DNA of 64,000 nucleotides from Coprothermobacteraceae bacterium (GCA_013178255.1 JABLWY010000001.1:862503-926502), one strand, 5' to 3'. Counted from the first letter of the stretch, positions 25,311-35,543 are shown. The notes: generated from the sequence alone by a model not told the origin. Numbers and translations: made by a program.

Positions 25311-26510
25311 TTAGTGCCCCAGTACAGCTATGAAGAAGCCAGCAGCCACAGCGGTGCCGATGACGCCAGCCACGTTTGGACCCATAGCGTGCATGAGGAT
25401 GAAGTTGTGCGGGTCATACGATTGTGCTACCGTCTGAGAGACTCGAGCTGACATAGGCACAGCGGAAACACCCGCCGATCCTATAAGCGGATTGACGCGG
25501 CCGCCTGTGATCCTGTGCATGATCTTACCCAACACCAGGCCACCAAACGTAGCAAAGGCAAAGGCTAGAACGCCGAGTACTACGATCATCAATGTTCTAA
25601 CTGTTAGGAAAGTGGCTGCTTTCATAGACGCACCCACGGCCAGCGCTTGGAATATAGTAACGATGTTTATCAATTCGTTGGCTGCAGTGTCGGAAAGTCT
25701 CTTTGTCTCAGGCACTTCGCGTATCAAGTTGCCAAACATAATGGCACCAATGAGTGGTGTAGCTGCAGGTATGAAAACGGAGGTGATAACTGTGACTATT
25801 ATGGGGAAAAGAATTCTCTCCACTTTGCTCACAGGTCTCAGCTCGTGCATATGAACCTTGGCCTCTTTCTCAGTAACCATCCAACGCATGATAGGCGGCT
25901 GTATTACAGGCACCAAGGACATATAAGTGTATGCAGCTACAGCTATCGGACCTAACAGATGTGGCGCTAACTTCACAGCCAAGTATATAGCTGTAGGGCC
26001 ATCAGCTCCTCCTATGATGCCAATTGACGCTGCTTCCTTGAGGTTAAACCCCAGAGCTACTGCGATCAATAATGCCGCGTACACACCAAACTGAGCGGCT
26101 GCACCCAGTAAGAAAGATGAGGGCTGCGCTATGAGAGGTGCGAAATCTGTCATAGCTCCTATACCGATGAAGATCAAGATGGGGTAGATCTCATTCTTGA
26201 CTCCGAAGTAAAGGATGTCTCCCAGCAAAGGAACCTTGGGGCTCACGATTTCATGAATGCCACCCACAGCCTGCGCATAGTCAAGAGACAGGAAATAACC
26301 GCCAGCTACTGGCAAGTTCGACAAAACTGCGCCGAAACCTATGGGTATTATCAGTAGCGGCTCTATCTTCTTAAAAATCCCCAAATAGAGCAGGATCAAA
26401 CCGACCAAAACCATTACCCAGTCCTTCCACTGAGCCGCCCCGCCGGCAACTATGCTTGTGCTTTGCCACAGCGTCTGAAAAGTCTGAGACAGATTTAGGT
26501 CCATAACCAC
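25311..26510 (-). CDS. mmdB: Na+-transporting methylmalonyl-CoA decarboxylase, beta subunit
   Basis: Integral membrane subunit that decarboxylates carboxybiotin and couples this to sodium export. It has 399 aa and about ten hydrophobic segments. Family motifs include GIGAMTDFAPLIAQPSSFLLGAAAQ (split here as GIGAMTDFAPL and LGAAAQFG), GIIGGADGPTAIYLAVKLAP with the sodium-binding Asp, and MHAMGPNVAGVIG. Oxaloacetate and glutaconyl-CoA pumps share this subunit. Assignment to methylmalonyl-CoA rests on the neighbouring mutase and epimerase genes. Confidence 0.94.
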   Translation of the reverse strand: MVMDLNLSQTFQTLWQSTSIVAGGAAQWKDWVMVLVGLILLYLGIFKKIEPLLIIPIGFGAVLSNLPVAGGYFLSLDYAQAVGGIHEIVSPKVPLLGDILYFGVKNEIYPILIFIGIGAMTDFAPLIAQPSSFLLGAAAQFGVYAALLIAVALGFNLKEAASIGIIGGADGPTAIYLAVKLAPHLLGPIAVAAYTYMSLVPVIQPPIMRWMVTEKEAKVHMHELRPVSKVERILFPIIVTVITSVFIPAATPLIGAIMFGNLIREVPETKRLSDTAANELINIVTIFQALAVGASMKAATFLTVRTLMIVVLGVLAFAFATFGGLVLGKIMHRITGGRVNPLIGSAGVSAVPMSARVSQTVAQSYDPHNFILMHAMGPNVAGVIGTAVAAGFFIAVLGH

Positions 26511-26512
26511 AC

Positions 26513-26932
26513 CTACCCTATGACCACCAGCGGGTCGTGGGTATTCACCGTCTGGTTAGGGTTCACCAGCACCTGTTGGACTGTGCCGTCCATAGGAGCC
26601 AATATCTCATTCTCCATCTTCATTGCCTCAAGAATCAGTAACAGATCCCCTTTCTTGACCGGTGAACCCACAGAGACTGCTATCCTCAGTATCTTACCTG
26701 GCAAAGGAGCTTCCACCACGTGGCCACCAGCAGATGTAGGCGCATTGTTGACGGGCTCAGGCGCTGCAGTTGGTGCCACAGGAGCTTGCTGCGGACTTGC
26801 AGAAGGACGCTGCACTGTTGTTCTCGCTGCCGGTGCGATGTTACGCACCGTTATCTCTTCACCCTCTGACTCGATTTCGACGTTGTACTCCTTGCCGTTC
26901 ACTTTGACTACGTAGCGGAAAACCTGGCTCAT
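26513..26932 (-). CDS. mmdC: Biotin carrier subunit of the Na+ decarboxylase
   Basis: Carries carboxylated biotin between the transferase (MmdA) and the membrane decarboxylase (MmdB). It has 139 aa. A Pro/Ala-rich linker spans about 34-68. The biotinyl domain contains the attachment motif EAMKMEN with Lys105. Its start shares one base with the stop of the upstream gamma-subunit gene (TAATG). Confidence 0.95.
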   Translation of the reverse strand: MSQVFRYVVKVNGKEYNVEIESEGEEITVRNIAPAARTTVQRPSASPQQAPVAPTAAPEPVNNAPTSAGGHVVEAPLPGKILRIAVSVGSPVKKGDLLLILEAMKMENEILAPMDGTVQQVLVNPNQTVNTHDPLVVIG

Positions 26933-27231
26933 TATAAACCCCTCCTAACGTCAGCACGATGGATCATGCCATAACGGCTTTTCGACAGTCTGGCCAAGTG
27001 ATAGTGTATGGCAGCAGTGATCGCTGCCACGATCTCAGGGTCTACTTCTTCAGGGCCTGCCACTTCCACACGCTCACTCGCAGGCTCCGAAATCTGTTCC
27101 TTGGCTCTTTTGCTCTCGCCACCAAGCCACTTTAGTGGATAGGTTGCCATGGCATCAATGGATAAAACAAAGAACACTACACCCATTCCGATGACTGTAA
27201 GAACAAGGCCTTCAGCAATTCTTTCCCACAT
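26932..27231 (-). CDS. mmdD: Na+ decarboxylase gamma/delta-type small subunit (OadG family)
   Basis: Small membrane protein that holds the carboxyltransferase and beta subunit together. It has 99 aa with one N-terminal membrane helix (ERIAEGLVLTVIGMGVVFF). An acidic hinge follows, and the C-terminal sequence PEIVAAITAAIHYHL is typical of OadG/MmdD. It lies between the carboxyltransferase and biotin-carrier genes. Confidence 0.9.
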   Translation of the reverse strand: MWERIAEGLVLTVIGMGVVFFVLSIDAMATYPLKWLGGESKRAKEQISEPASERVEVAGPEEVDPEIVAAITAAIHYHLARLSKSRYGMIHRADVRRGL

Positions 27232-27242
27232 AGTCGACGCCC

Positions 27243-28787
27243 CTAAAGTGGTATATTGCCATGCTTGCGACCGACCGCGTTCTTCTTGGTTAACGTGACT
27301 TCGAGAGCATTGTACAGTGCGAGCCGCACAAACTGCGGTTCTATGACGTCGTCGATGTACAACCGGCTAGCTGCGACGTACGGGTTAAGAAACTCGCTGC
27401 GGTACTCTGCTATCTTCTTGGCCCTTACTTTTTCAGGGTTTTCTGCGGACTCTATTTCCTTCTTAAACACAATGTTTGCACCACCCTCGGCCTCCATGAC
27501 CGCTATTTGCGCCGAAGGAAGCGCAAAAACAACATCTGCTCCGAGATGCTTAGAACCCATGGCAATGTAGGCACCACCAAAAGCTTTTCGTACGATAAGG
27601 GTTATCTTGGCAACCTCTGCCTCGGAGTACGCGTATAGTAACTTGGCTCCATGCCTGATTATTCCTCCGTACTCTTGTCGCGTTCCAGGCATGTACCCCG
27701 GCGTATCCACAAAGGTCACCACAGGTATGTTGAAAGCGTTGCACGTGCGCACAAACCTGGCAGCCTTGTCTGAAGAGTCTATGTCTAGTACGCCCGCCAT
27801 TACTGCCGGCTGGTTAGCGATAATGCCAATGGTGTGCCCTCCCAATCTAGCAAATCCCACGACTATACTTCTTCCAAAGTCAGCTTGCACCTCTAGGAAC
27901 TCACCATCGTCTACCACAGCTCTGATGAAATCCCTTATGTCAAATGCCTTGTTCGCCTCGGCAGGCACGATCTCGGCTACCTCAGGAGTCAGCCGCGCAG
28001 GGTCATCTTGCGGTTCTATGTAAGGTGGTCTCTCATCGGCGCTACTTGGCAAGAAGGACAGTAGTTGACGAGCAAGATCCAGCGCTTGTTGGTCCGTTTC
28101 AGCGACAAAGTGAATGTTACCTGACTTCTCAGCATGAACGTTGGGCCCACCCAATTGCTCAGTGGTCACCTTCTCACCTGTAACTGCTTCAACGACCCTA
28201 GGCCCAGTAATGAACATGTAAGCGCTGTTAGTCATGACTACAAAATCCATTAAAGCAGGAGAGTACACAGCACCACCGGCACATGGCCCAAATATGATTG
28301 CTATCTGAGGAACGTGGCCGGAAGCCTGCACATTCCTGTAGAAGATGTCACCGTAACCTTTTAACGAGTCGACGCCCTCCTGAATCCTGGCACCGCCTGA
28401 ATCGTTCATGATGATGATGGGTGCTCTATATGCCATGGCCATCTCTTGGACGCGCGCAATTTTCGCCGCATGCATCTCTCCCACAGAACCCCCAAGCACA
28501 GAGAAGTCCTGTGATGCAACGAACACGAGACGGCCGTTTACTGTGCCGAAACCAGTCACAACTCCGTCCGCGGCCGCCTTTACTTTATCCATTCCCAGCA
28601 CAGTAGCTCTATGTTCTACGAAGGTCCCCACTTCCACGAAGCTATTTGGATCTAGAAAGTACTCAATCCTCTCACGAGCGGTCAATTTGCCGCTTTCCTT
28701 GATCTTCTGGAGCTTTTCCTTGCCCCCACCCTGAATGACAACTTCCTTTCGCTTCCTGTACTCTTCCAACAATTCTTCCCAGCCCAT
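27243..28787 (-). CDS. mmdA: Methylmalonyl-CoA decarboxylase carboxyltransferase subunit
   Basis: Transfers the carboxyl group from (S)-methylmalonyl-CoA to biotin. It has 514 aa, the normal length for this crotonase-like double-domain protein. N-terminal domain segments include FSVLGGSVGEMHAAKI and NDSGGARIQEGV, with GPCAGGAVYSPAL forming the first oxyanion hole. The C-terminal half has VDTPGYMPGTRQE and RKAFGGAYIAMGSK. GGAGGAT precedes the ATG. Downstream of the epimerase, so the operon runs succinyl-CoA to methylmalonyl-CoA to propionyl-CoA plus a sodium gradient. Confidence 0.96.
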   Translation of the reverse strand: MGWEELLEEYRKRKEVVIQGGGKEKLQKIKESGKLTARERIEYFLDPNSFVEVGTFVEHRATVLGMDKVKAAADGVVTGFGTVNGRLVFVASQDFSVLGGSVGEMHAAKIARVQEMAMAYRAPIIIMNDSGGARIQEGVDSLKGYGDIFYRNVQASGHVPQIAIIFGPCAGGAVYSPALMDFVVMTNSAYMFITGPRVVEAVTGEKVTTEQLGGPNVHAEKSGNIHFVAETDQQALDLARQLLSFLPSSADERPPYIEPQDDPARLTPEVAEIVPAEANKAFDIRDFIRAVVDDGEFLEVQADFGRSIVVGFARLGGHTIGIIANQPAVMAGVLDIDSSDKAARFVRTCNAFNIPVVTFVDTPGYMPGTRQEYGGIIRHGAKLLYAYSEAEVAKITLIVRKAFGGAYIAMGSKHLGADVVFALPSAQIAVMEAEGGANIVFKKEIESAENPEKVRAKKIAEYRSEFLNPYVAASRLYIDDVIEPQFVRLALYNALEVTLTKKNAVGRKHGNIPL

Positions 28788-28789
28788 AG

Positions 28790-29194
28790 TTATCCTCCTT
28801 CGACAAACTCAACCAAAACTCTGCCCGTGCTCTTCGGATGTGCGAACGCGATGCGCGTATTCTCCACCCCTTCTCTGGGGACTTCGTCAATCATCTGCGC
28901 ACCTCTACTCTTCATTTCCACTATAGCCTCTTCCACGCTGTCTACAGCAAATGCAAGGTGGTGAAGACCTTGCCCGCGGTCGTTAATGAACTTCGCCACT
29001 GTGCTGTCATCAGAAGTAGGAACCAGGAACTCTATCTTACTTTCCCCTATCTTGTAAATATGCGTCCTGACCCTCTGGGAGGGGACTTCTTCCACTGTAT
29101 CTGGCTCCCGACCAAACAGAAGCTTACCCAACCGCACTGCTTCTTCATCAGAAGGCATAGCTATGCCCACGTGCTCAATGCGACTCAGCTTCAC
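28790..29194 (-). CDS. mce: Methylmalonyl-CoA epimerase
   Basis: Interconverts (R)- and (S)-methylmalonyl-CoA, joining the B12 mutase to the decarboxylase. It has 134 aa, a vicinal-oxygen-chelate fold of two beta-alpha modules. Metal-site regions are RIEHVGIAM (His), GQGLHHLAFAVD (His) and RVLVEFVEGG (Glu). GTG start with GAGGTG upstream, overlapping the meaB end by 20 bases. Confidence 0.95.
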   Translation of the reverse strand: MKLSRIEHVGIAMPSDEEAVRLGKLLFGREPDTVEEVPSQRVRTHIYKIGESKIEFLVPTSDDSTVAKFINDRGQGLHHLAFAVDSVEEAIVEMKSRGAQMIDEVPREGVENTRIAFAHPKSTGRVLVEFVEGG

Positions 29195-30098
29195 GGAGAC
29201 ACCTCCTTATCTTCTTGACTAAGTCAGCGGCGGCCCTATAGGGTACTTCGTCGGGCCTGTACTGTTCCGCTATGACTTCCTTGAGCATTTTTTCCACCCA
29301 GCTTACATAGAGTACCTCACGACGACTCTGTCTCACCTTATCAAGTACTCCTGACTCGGCCTTGTGGGTGTATACACGCTCAATAGCTTCCACTACACCA
29401 ACTACGTTTTCTTTGAGAAGGGCAGAAGTCGGAATGATCGGAGGAGGCTCGTCCAGCAAACGCGCATAAGCCTCCAAAGCAGCCAAACTGATGTTAGCAT
29501 TAGGCATATCCATCTTGTTCATAACAAATACGTCAGCCAGCTCCATGATTCCGCCTTTGAGGAACTGTATTTCGTCCCCCAGGCCCGGCGACAGCACTAG
29601 CACCACCACATCAGCGAAGCTAGAAATATCGACCTCGCTCTGCCCTATGCCCACCGTTTCCAGGAATATGTAGTCAAAACCAGCAAACTCGAGTAATCTC
29701 ACTGATTCCATAAGCACTGGAGAGAGCCCACCGAAGGCACCTTTATTGGCATAACTACGAAAGAACAGGTTTTCGTTCGGAAACAGGTGTTGAAGCCTAA
29801 TCCGGTCGCCCAATATAGAACCACCAGACCGAGGCGATGTTGGGTCTACCGCTAGAACCCCTACCTTCTTCCCACGATCGAGCAGGTATTCAGCTACAAC
29901 ACCCACTAAACTGCTCTTTCCCGCACCCCCAAAACCGGTGATCCCTATAAGTGGAGAGAACTTCTCAACCTCGCCGTATATACGGGACAACAGAAGCTCA
30001 GATTCAGGTCCATCTTTCTCAATAATGTTTATGGCCCTCGCCAAATGCCACTGCGAACCGGCTTTGAGTCCGTTGATTAGATCCTCGATTGTTCCCAT
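29175..30098 (-). CDS. meaB: Methylmalonyl-CoA mutase GTPase chaperone MeaB
   Basis: G-protein that protects and reloads the adenosylcobalamin mutase. It has 307 aa. P-loop GFGGAGKSSLV (usually GxPGAGKST), DPTSPRSGGSILGDRIR, and the switch segment ETVGIGQSEVDI. NKMD is the guanine-specificity motif. It overlaps the B12-binding subunit gene by 22 bases. Confidence 0.95.
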   Translation of the reverse strand: MGTIEDLINGLKAGSQWHLARAINIIEKDGPESELLLSRIYGEVEKFSPLIGITGFGGAGKSSLVGVVAEYLLDRGKKVGVLAVDPTSPRSGGSILGDRIRLQHLFPNENLFFRSYANKGAFGGLSPVLMESVRLLEFAGFDYIFLETVGIGQSEVDISSFADVVVLVLSPGLGDEIQFLKGGIMELADVFVMNKMDMPNANISLAALEAYARLLDEPPPIIPTSALLKENVVGVVEAIERVYTHKAESGVLDKVRQSRREVLYVSWVEKMLKEVIAEQYRPDEVPYRAAADLVKKIRRCLREAESH

Positions 30099-30469
30099 GT
30101 CTTTATAGCTTCAATAACCCTCAAGGGCGAGGTACCAGGACCGAAGACTATATCTATACCCATCTTCACCAGCTCTTCTGCATCATCGTCAGGTATAACC
30201 CCTGTGCCAATGATCAAGGGAGCCAATCCAAGTTCTCTGACGCGCCTCGCGGTCTCTGGAAAGAGCTCCATGTGTGCACCGCTAAGACAGTTCAGTATGA
30301 CCACATCTGCTGATTCCTGTAATGCGGTTTGAGCAATCTGGGAAGGTGTCTGCCTGATACCGGTGTAAACGACGTCATATCCATGATCTTTGAGCGTCCG
30401 CGCAATTATCTTTGCCTGTCTGTCATGCCCATCGAGTCCCGGTTTTGCCACTATGACTTTTAGGCTCAC
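30077..30469 (-). CDS. mcmA2: Methylmalonyl-CoA mutase, B12-binding subunit
   Basis: Separate small cobalamin-binding subunit, as in archaea and many anaerobes. It has 130 aa. The DxHxxG-type motif is KPGLDGHDRQAK (His15 supplies the lower cobalt ligand), followed by VVILNCLSGAH and LIIGTGVIPDDD. Of two GTG codons I chose the one at 30469, because AGAGGTG lies 6 bases before it. The other, at 30478, would sit on the ribosome binding site. Confidence 0.94.
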   Translation of the reverse strand: MSLKVIVAKPGLDGHDRQAKIIARTLKDHGYDVVYTGIRQTPSQIAQTALQESADVVILNCLSGAHMELFPETARRVRELGLAPLIIGTGVIPDDDAEELVKMGIDIVFGPGTSPLRVIEAIKTWEQSRI

Positions 30470-30481
30470 CCTTATCACCTC

Positions 30482-32137
30482 TCAGAAGACCACAGGGGGT
30501 CTATATTCGCCAAACACGCCCCTCAAGGTATCCATAATCTCCCCGAGCGTGCACCTTGCCCTTACGCACTCAATGATATGCGGCATCAAGTTCTCGTTCT
30601 TGTCTTGAGCCGCTACCTTGAGTTCATTTAGGCTCTGGGTAACTTTCTCGCTATCTCGCCGCGCTTTTACGTTCTTTATGTTCTCTATCTGCTCTAGCCT
30701 TATCTTCGGATCAACCTTGAGCACCCTGAATTTCTGCTCCTCGTGCTCAGTGAAGATGTTGACGCCAACAATCAACTTCTCTCCTTTGGCCACTCCTTGG
30801 TAGAACCTGTATGCGCTCTCCGCAATTCTTCTCTGCATATAACCAGACTCAATGGCTGCTACTGCACCACCCATCTTGTCGATGCGGTCTATTTCGTCTT
30901 TGATATCACTTTCAAGCCTATTGGTAAGATGCTCTATGTAGTAACTACCGCCTAATGGGTCCACTACATCCGCCACACCCGACTCGTAAGCTAGTATCTG
31001 CTGAGTGCGTAACGCTACCTTCACCGCTTCTTCAGTCGGAAGGCTCAGGGCTTCATCGTAAGAGTTAGTGTGGAGAGACTGCGTGCCACCCAAGACAGCA
31101 GCAAGCGCCTGTAAGGTTACCCTGACAACGTTGTTCAGCGGCTGCTGTGCCGTAAGTGTCGACCCCGCAGTCTGAGTGTGGAACCTAAGCATCATAGCTC
31201 GGTCGCTTGTAGCTCCAAACTCGTCCTTCATTATCTTTGCCCAAAGCCGCCTAGCCGCTCTGAACTTGGCAATCTCCTCGAACAAGTTGTTATGAGCGTT
31301 GAAGAAGAAGGAGAGCTGCCCCGCAAAACTGTCCACGGAAAGAGAGCGAGCAACCACTTCCTTAACGTACGCCTTAGCGTTAGCAAAAGTGAATGCAACC
31401 TCCTCAGTAGCTGTCGACCCCGCCTCTCTAATGTGATAACCACTTATCGAAATAGGATTCCACTTTGGCATCTCCTTAGCACAGAACTCAATCGTGTCGG
31501 CAATGAGACGTAAGGACGGCTTAGGCGGAAAGACATAGGTGCCTCGTGCTACATACTCCTTGAGTATGTCATTCTGTATTGTGCCGGAAAGAACACTCCT
31601 GTCTATGCCTTTTTCATCTGCAACCACAATGTACATGGCGAGAAGTACTGCAGCAGGAGCGTTAATAGTCATAGATGTCGAGACTTTGGAAAGATCGATG
31701 CCATCAAACAAACGGTGCATATCCTCTACAGTATCAATGGCAACGCCCACTTTCCCGACCTCGCCGAGAGCAAGCTCATGGTCACTGTCGTAGCCCATCT
31801 GAGTTGGTAAGTCAAAAGCGACGGACAGCCCAGTCTGTCCGTGCTCTAGTAAGTACTTGAACCTTTGGTTAGTCTCCTCTGCGGTCCCGTAGCCAGCATA
31901 TTGACGCATAGTCCAAAAGCGCCCACGGTACATGTTAGGCTGGATACCGCGGGTAAACGGGAAACAACCCGGCCAACCTAGGTCGCTCTCGTAGTCAACT
32001 GGACTGTTGGTGGGATCGTAAACAGGTTCTACTTCAATGTTCGAGTCCAGCACAAACTTCTCGAATCTCTCTGGATGCTTCTGCAAGTGCTTTTCATAAA
32101 GTGCTTCCCATTTCTCTCGTCCTTGTTCAAGTCCCAT
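30482..32137 (-). CDS. mcmA1: Methylmalonyl-CoA mutase, catalytic subunit
   Basis: Adenosylcobalamin-dependent isomerase, succinyl-CoA to (R)-methylmalonyl-CoA. It has 551 aa, matching the stand-alone TIM-barrel subunit. Clear family segments are [24 protein letters not shown] (written here in parts: [27 protein letters not shown]), [18 protein letters not shown] and [18 protein letters not shown]. Tyr and His catalytic residues lie in these blocks. ATG at 32137 has GGAGGGG 5 bases upstream; a GTG at 32143 overlapping the ftsH stop is less likely. Confidence 0.96.
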   Translation of the reverse strand: MGLEQGREKWEALYEKHLQKHPERFEKFVLDSNIEVEPVYDPTNSPVDYESDLGWPGCFPFTRGIQPNMYRGRFWTMRQYAGYGTAEETNQRFKYLLEHGQTGLSVAFDLPTQMGYDSDHELALGEVGKVGVAIDTVEDMHRLFDGIDLSKVSTSMTINAPAAVLLAMYIVVADEKGIDRSVLSGTIQNDILKEYVARGTYVFPPKPSLRLIADTIEFCAKEMPKWNPISISGYHIREAGSTATEEVAFTFANAKAYVKEVVARSLSVDSFAGQLSFFFNAHNNLFEEIAKFRAARRLWAKIMKDEFGATSDRAMMLRFHTQTAGSTLTAQQPLNNVVRVTLQALAAVLGGTQSLHTNSYDEALSLPTEEAVKVALRTQQILAYESGVADVVDPLGGSYYIEHLTNRLESDIKDEIDRIDKMGGAVAAIESGYMQRRIAESAYRFYQGVAKGEKLIVGVNIFTEHEEQKFRVLKVDPKIRLEQIENIKNVKARRDSEKVTQSLNELKVAAQDKNENLMPHIIECVRARCTLGEIMDTLRGVFGEYRPPVVF

Positions 32138-32139
32138 AC

Positions 32140-33954
32140 TCACCCCTCCGAAAGAAGCTGCAGAAATTCTTCGCCCGTCAGAGTCTCTACCTCCAACAGG
32201 CGCGTCGCTATCTCATGGACTTTCTCTGCGCGCTCTTCTAGCACTTGTTTGGCCTTCTCGTACGCCTCGTTCAAGATCTCGCTTACCTTCTTGTCGATGA
32301 GTTGCGCAGTAGCTTCGCTGTAGTTCCGATGTCTCGCAATTTCCCTACCGAGGAAAACCATCTCCTGTCGCTCTTCCAACGTTATGGGGCCGAGATCAGA
32401 CATACCCCATTCGACGACCATGCGCCTTGCAATATCCGTTGCCCTTTCCAAATCGTTTTGTGCACCTGTGGTTTGAGTGTGTAGGAACGTTTCTTCTGCG
32501 GCCCTCCCACCTAAGAGAACGGCTATTTCCCTAATGAGTTCTTCGCGCTTGTACATCATTTTCTCTTCAGCCATGCTCCCAAAGACATAACCGCCAGCCA
32601 CACCCCTGGGAACAATAGAGATCTTATGTATTTCCCTTGCATCGTCTAAGACAGCAGTACAGATGGCGTGGCCAATTTCGTGATACGCGGTTATGTTCTT
32701 CTCCTCCTGACTCAGTGTTCGACCTCTTTGAGGTCCCAACATCACTCTCTCTACAGCCTCTTCAAACTCTGCCATCTCTATGTAATGCTTGTTCTTGCGT
32801 GCCGCCAGCAGTGCAGCCTCGTTTACCAAGTTTGCTAGATCTGCTCCGCTAAAGCCAGGTGTAATCTTGGCTAACCTCTCCACATCGACATCGTTGGATA
32901 TAGGTTTGCCCCGCATATGTATCTGCAGTATGTGTTTGCGACCCTGCACGTCAGGCAGATCCAGAACCACCTTGCGGTCAAAGCGCCCGGGCCTCAATAA
33001 AGCGGAGTCTAGAATGTCAGGCCTGTTCGTCGCAGCTAGTACGATAATGCCCGCGTAGGGATCAAAACCATCCATTTCCACGAGTAACTGATTTAGCGTC
33101 TGCTCTCGCTCATCATGCCCGCCGCCTATGCCTGCTCCCCTTTCACGCCCCACTGCATCTATCTCATCAATGAACACAATACATGGAGCGTAACGCCTCG
33201 CCTGCTCAAACAAATCCCTGACTCTTGCAGCACCTACTCCCACAAACATCTCCACGAATTCAGAACCACTTACCGAGAAGAAAGGTACCCCCGCTTCGCC
33301 TGCAACGGCTTTGGCCATTAGGGTTTTACCCACACCAGGCGGTCCTACGAGTAGCACACCTTTTGGTATCTTGGCCCCAATCAACTGGTACTTCCTTGGG
33401 TTCTTCAAGAAGTCAACTATCTCAAGCAGATCTTTCTTTGCTTCTTCAGCACCAGCCACATCCTTAAAAGTCACACTAGGCTTATCTTCCATGTACAAGC
33501 GTGCCTTAGACCTCGTGAAGGAAAACACTTGGTTCCCACCGCTCGATGTTTGCCTGAACATGAACATGAAAAACAGGATCAGTATTATGGTGGGTAACCA
33601 ACTGTTCAATATGGCTACCCAAATACTTGTCCGCTCTTGTTGAACCTTGATGTCTACCGACACAGGGCTTGCATCAGCTGCTGCCAACAACCGATCCTCA
33701 GCTATCAGATCTATTTCTGTCACATACTGCGTCCCGTCCAACGCTTCAGCAATGGCACGGCTATTCGATACTATGGTGAGCGCCTTGATCTTCCCTTCCT
33801 TGAGCAACCCAGTTAACTGCCCCAACGTCACTTCCTGAGTAGCAACATTGTTGTTACTTGTGCCAAGGAAGAACGGGCTAATGACTGTCATCATCAAGAT
33901 GGCAAGGATTATGAATATTAGGAGACCCATGTCTCCACGCCTGTTGTTCTTCAT
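32140..33954 (-). CDS. ftsH: ATP-dependent zinc metalloprotease FtsH
   Basis: Membrane AAA+ protease for quality control. It has 604 aa. Two membrane segments (about 9-30 and 110-130) flank an external domain. Walker A is GPPGVGKT (about 204-211), Walker [14 protein letters not shown], and the second region of homology LLRPGRFDR. The zinc motif HEIGH is near residue 422. The AAGGAG site is unusually far (about 13 bases) from the ATG. A TAAAAT (33982-33987) in the 61-base gap before it may mark an internal promoter. The tilS-hpt-ftsH order is conserved. Confidence 0.97.
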   Translation of the reverse strand: MKNNRRGDMGLLIFIILAILMMTVISPFFLGTSNNNVATQEVTLGQLTGLLKEGKIKALTIVSNSRAIAEALDGTQYVTEIDLIAEDRLLAAADASPVSVDIKVQQERTSIWVAILNSWLPTIILILFFMFMFRQTSSGGNQVFSFTRSKARLYMEDKPSVTFKDVAGAEEAKKDLLEIVDFLKNPRKYQLIGAKIPKGVLLVGPPGVGKTLMAKAVAGEAGVPFFSVSGSEFVEMFVGVGAARVRDLFEQARRYAPCIVFIDEIDAVGRERGAGIGGGHDEREQTLNQLLVEMDGFDPYAGIIVLAATNRPDILDSALLRPGRFDRKVVLDLPDVQGRKHILQIHMRGKPISNDVDVERLAKITPGFSGADLANLVNEAALLAARKNKHYIEMAEFEEAVERVMLGPQRGRTLSQEEKNITAYHEIGHAICTAVLDDAREIHKISIVPRGVAGGYVFGSMAEEKMMYKREELIREIAVLLGGRAAEETFLHTQTTGAQNDLERATDIARRMVVEWGMSDLGPITLEERQEMVFLGREIARHRNYSEATAQLIDKKVSEILNEAYEKAKQVLEERAEKVHEIATRLLEVETLTGEEFLQLLSEG

Positions 33955-34015
33955 TAACTAGTTTCAGCTCCTTCAAAAACTATTTTAACATCAGCATTGA
34001 TGCCTGTTTTAACCG

Positions 34016-34567
34016 TCAACTTCTGTAAACTTGTGGATCGAGAACCCCGATGAATGGCAGATTGCGATAATACTCAGCGTAATCCAAGCCGTAACCTACC
34101 ACAAAGGCATTGGGAATTTCAAAACCCACATATGTAAGTGGTATCTCCACCAATCGCCGTTCTTTCTTGTCGAGCAGTGCGCAAATGTTAAGGCTTGCAG
34201 GCCGACGTGCCGATAAGAGTTCTATGAGGTGTTTCATAGTAATCCCGGTGTCTACAATATCCTCCACTATAACCACGTGACGCCCTTCAGCTGATATGTC
34301 TAAGTCTTTTATTATCTTCACTATGCCAGAAGACTCGGTTGCTCCACCATAGCTAGAGACCTGCATGAAATCTACTTGAGACGGGATATTCACATTCTTC
34401 AGTAGGTCTGTTAGGAACATCACTGCGCCTTTGAGAATGCACACGAACAGCGGGTTCTTGCCATCATAGTCCGCAGTTATCTGTGCCCCCAACTCTGCCA
34501 CCCTGGATCTCAGCTGATCAGCATTAATAAGTACTTCCTTCACTGTTTCAGGAGTCCCGATCTCCAT
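34016..34567 (-). CDS. hpt: Hypoxanthine phosphoribosyltransferase
   Basis: Salvages hypoxanthine and guanine to IMP and GMP. It has 183 aa. The PRPP loop is VVIVEDIVDTGITMKHLIELL, and LKGAVMFLTDLL and DFMQVSSYGG are typical. It overlaps the tilS end by 20 bases. Confidence 0.96.
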   Translation of the reverse strand: MEIGTPETVKEVLINADQLRSRVAELGAQITADYDGKNPLFVCILKGAVMFLTDLLKNVNIPSQVDFMQVSSYGGATESSGIVKIIKDLDISAEGRHVVIVEDIVDTGITMKHLIELLSARRPASLNICALLDKKERRLVEIPLTYVGFEIPNAFVVGYGLDYAEYYRNLPFIGVLDPQVYRS

Positions 34568-35516
34568 CCCTCAAAGTCACCTCCAGAGTAAACGTCCGTT
34601 TGTCCACCGTCAACACAAAGCCACCAAAGCTCTTGTCCACGACGTTCCTTATACAATTAATCGCCTCTTCTATCTGTCTACGGCTAGCGACCTGAGCGCC
34701 TATAGTCCTCACAGCGCTGTACAGTATCACCGCCTTAGTAGGCATAGAGGCACGCAAAAACTCTTTTCTCTTCAATTTTAGCATTGTTGCACTCTTTTCA
34801 ACCAGCAGTTGTTCCAGCACTGCTTGACTCTGCTCTCTCACAAAGTCAGCAAACGTGATGTTGACGGCCCACGATTCGAAAAGTGTCCGCCGCACGTCTC
34901 GGCCAACCACCTCAGACCAGTAGGGAATCAGCAGATGTCTGATCCTGTTGCGAGTATAAACAAGCTCTTTGTTGGTTGTATCTTCTCGGAATGCTACTTC
35001 GTGTCTCAACACGTAGTTCTCAATCTCGCTCTTTGTTGCAAAAATCAAAGGTTTTCCCCAAATTCCATCGAGAAGTCTCATACTGGATATGCCTACGAGA
35101 CCAGAGCCACGCCCCATATTCATAACCATAGTTTCTACGACGTCGTCAGCGGTGTGAGCCGTCCAGATCCTGTCTGCGCCTACGTCCTGAGCTACCCTGA
35201 TCAAGAACTTGCGCCGCTCAAATCTTAGACTCTCCTCACCGGATTGATCGCGTGCAGGTAACCGGGAGGCAAAGACTGGAAAACCTGCAGCCTTTGATTG
35301 CTGCACCACCATTTGAATATCCTCTGAGGCATCCACCCTGATTCCATGGTTAAGCGTCGCCACGTAAACTGACTTCGGCAAATAGTGCTTGAATCGGCTA
35401 CAAAGGCTCAGCAAAGCCATAGAGTCCATACCGCCGGAGACGGCTATTACAATACCCGAGCTCCCAACGAGTTCAGGATTAGCCCTCAAAGTGGTGATGA
35501 ACGTTCGCTCCAGCAT
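34548..35516 (-). CDS. tilS: tRNA(Ile)-lysidine synthetase
   Basis: Makes lysidine at C34 of tRNA-Ile(CAU) so that it reads AUA. The ATG at 35516 gives 322 aa. A longer reading would run into tRNA-Met and is artefactual. PP-loop SGGMDSMALL (about residue 28), FERRKFLIRVAQDVGADRIWTAHTADD in parts (DRIWTAHTADD) and RNRIRHLLIPYW are diagnostic. The start has TATAAT 7 bases upstream and no ribosome binding site. It may be leaderless or made from the processed tRNA transcript. Confidence 0.93.
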   Translation of the reverse strand: MLERTFITTLRANPELVGSSGIVIAVSGGMDSMALLSLCSRFKHYLPKSVYVATLNHGIRVDASEDIQMVVQQSKAAGFPVFASRLPARDQSGEESLRFERRKFLIRVAQDVGADRIWTAHTADDVVETMVMNMGRGSGLVGISSMRLLDGIWGKPLIFATKSEIENYVLRHEVAFREDTTNKELVYTRNRIRHLLIPYWSEVVGRDVRRTLFESWAVNITFADFVREQSQAVLEQLLVEKSATMLKLKRKEFLRASMPTKAVILYSAVRTIGAQVASRRQIEEAINCIRNVVDKSFGGFVLTVDKRTFTLEVTLRDGDRDS

Positions 35517-35523
35517 ACGTAGA

Positions 35524-35529
35524 ATTATA
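35524..35529 (-). promoter_or_regulatory. -10-like box exactly 7 bases before tilS
   Basis: TATAAT on the minus strand between tRNA-Met and tilS. The -35 position would fall inside the tRNA gene and is not recognisable. If used, tilS mRNA would be leaderless. Confidence 0.4.
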
Positions 35530-35543
35530 TTGCAGAACTGCGG

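Noticed and set aside
25492-28734. Series of plus-strand open frames antisense to the decarboxylase genes
   Set aside because: Ser/Thr/Pro-rich shadow translations of strongly biased coding sequence on the other strand.
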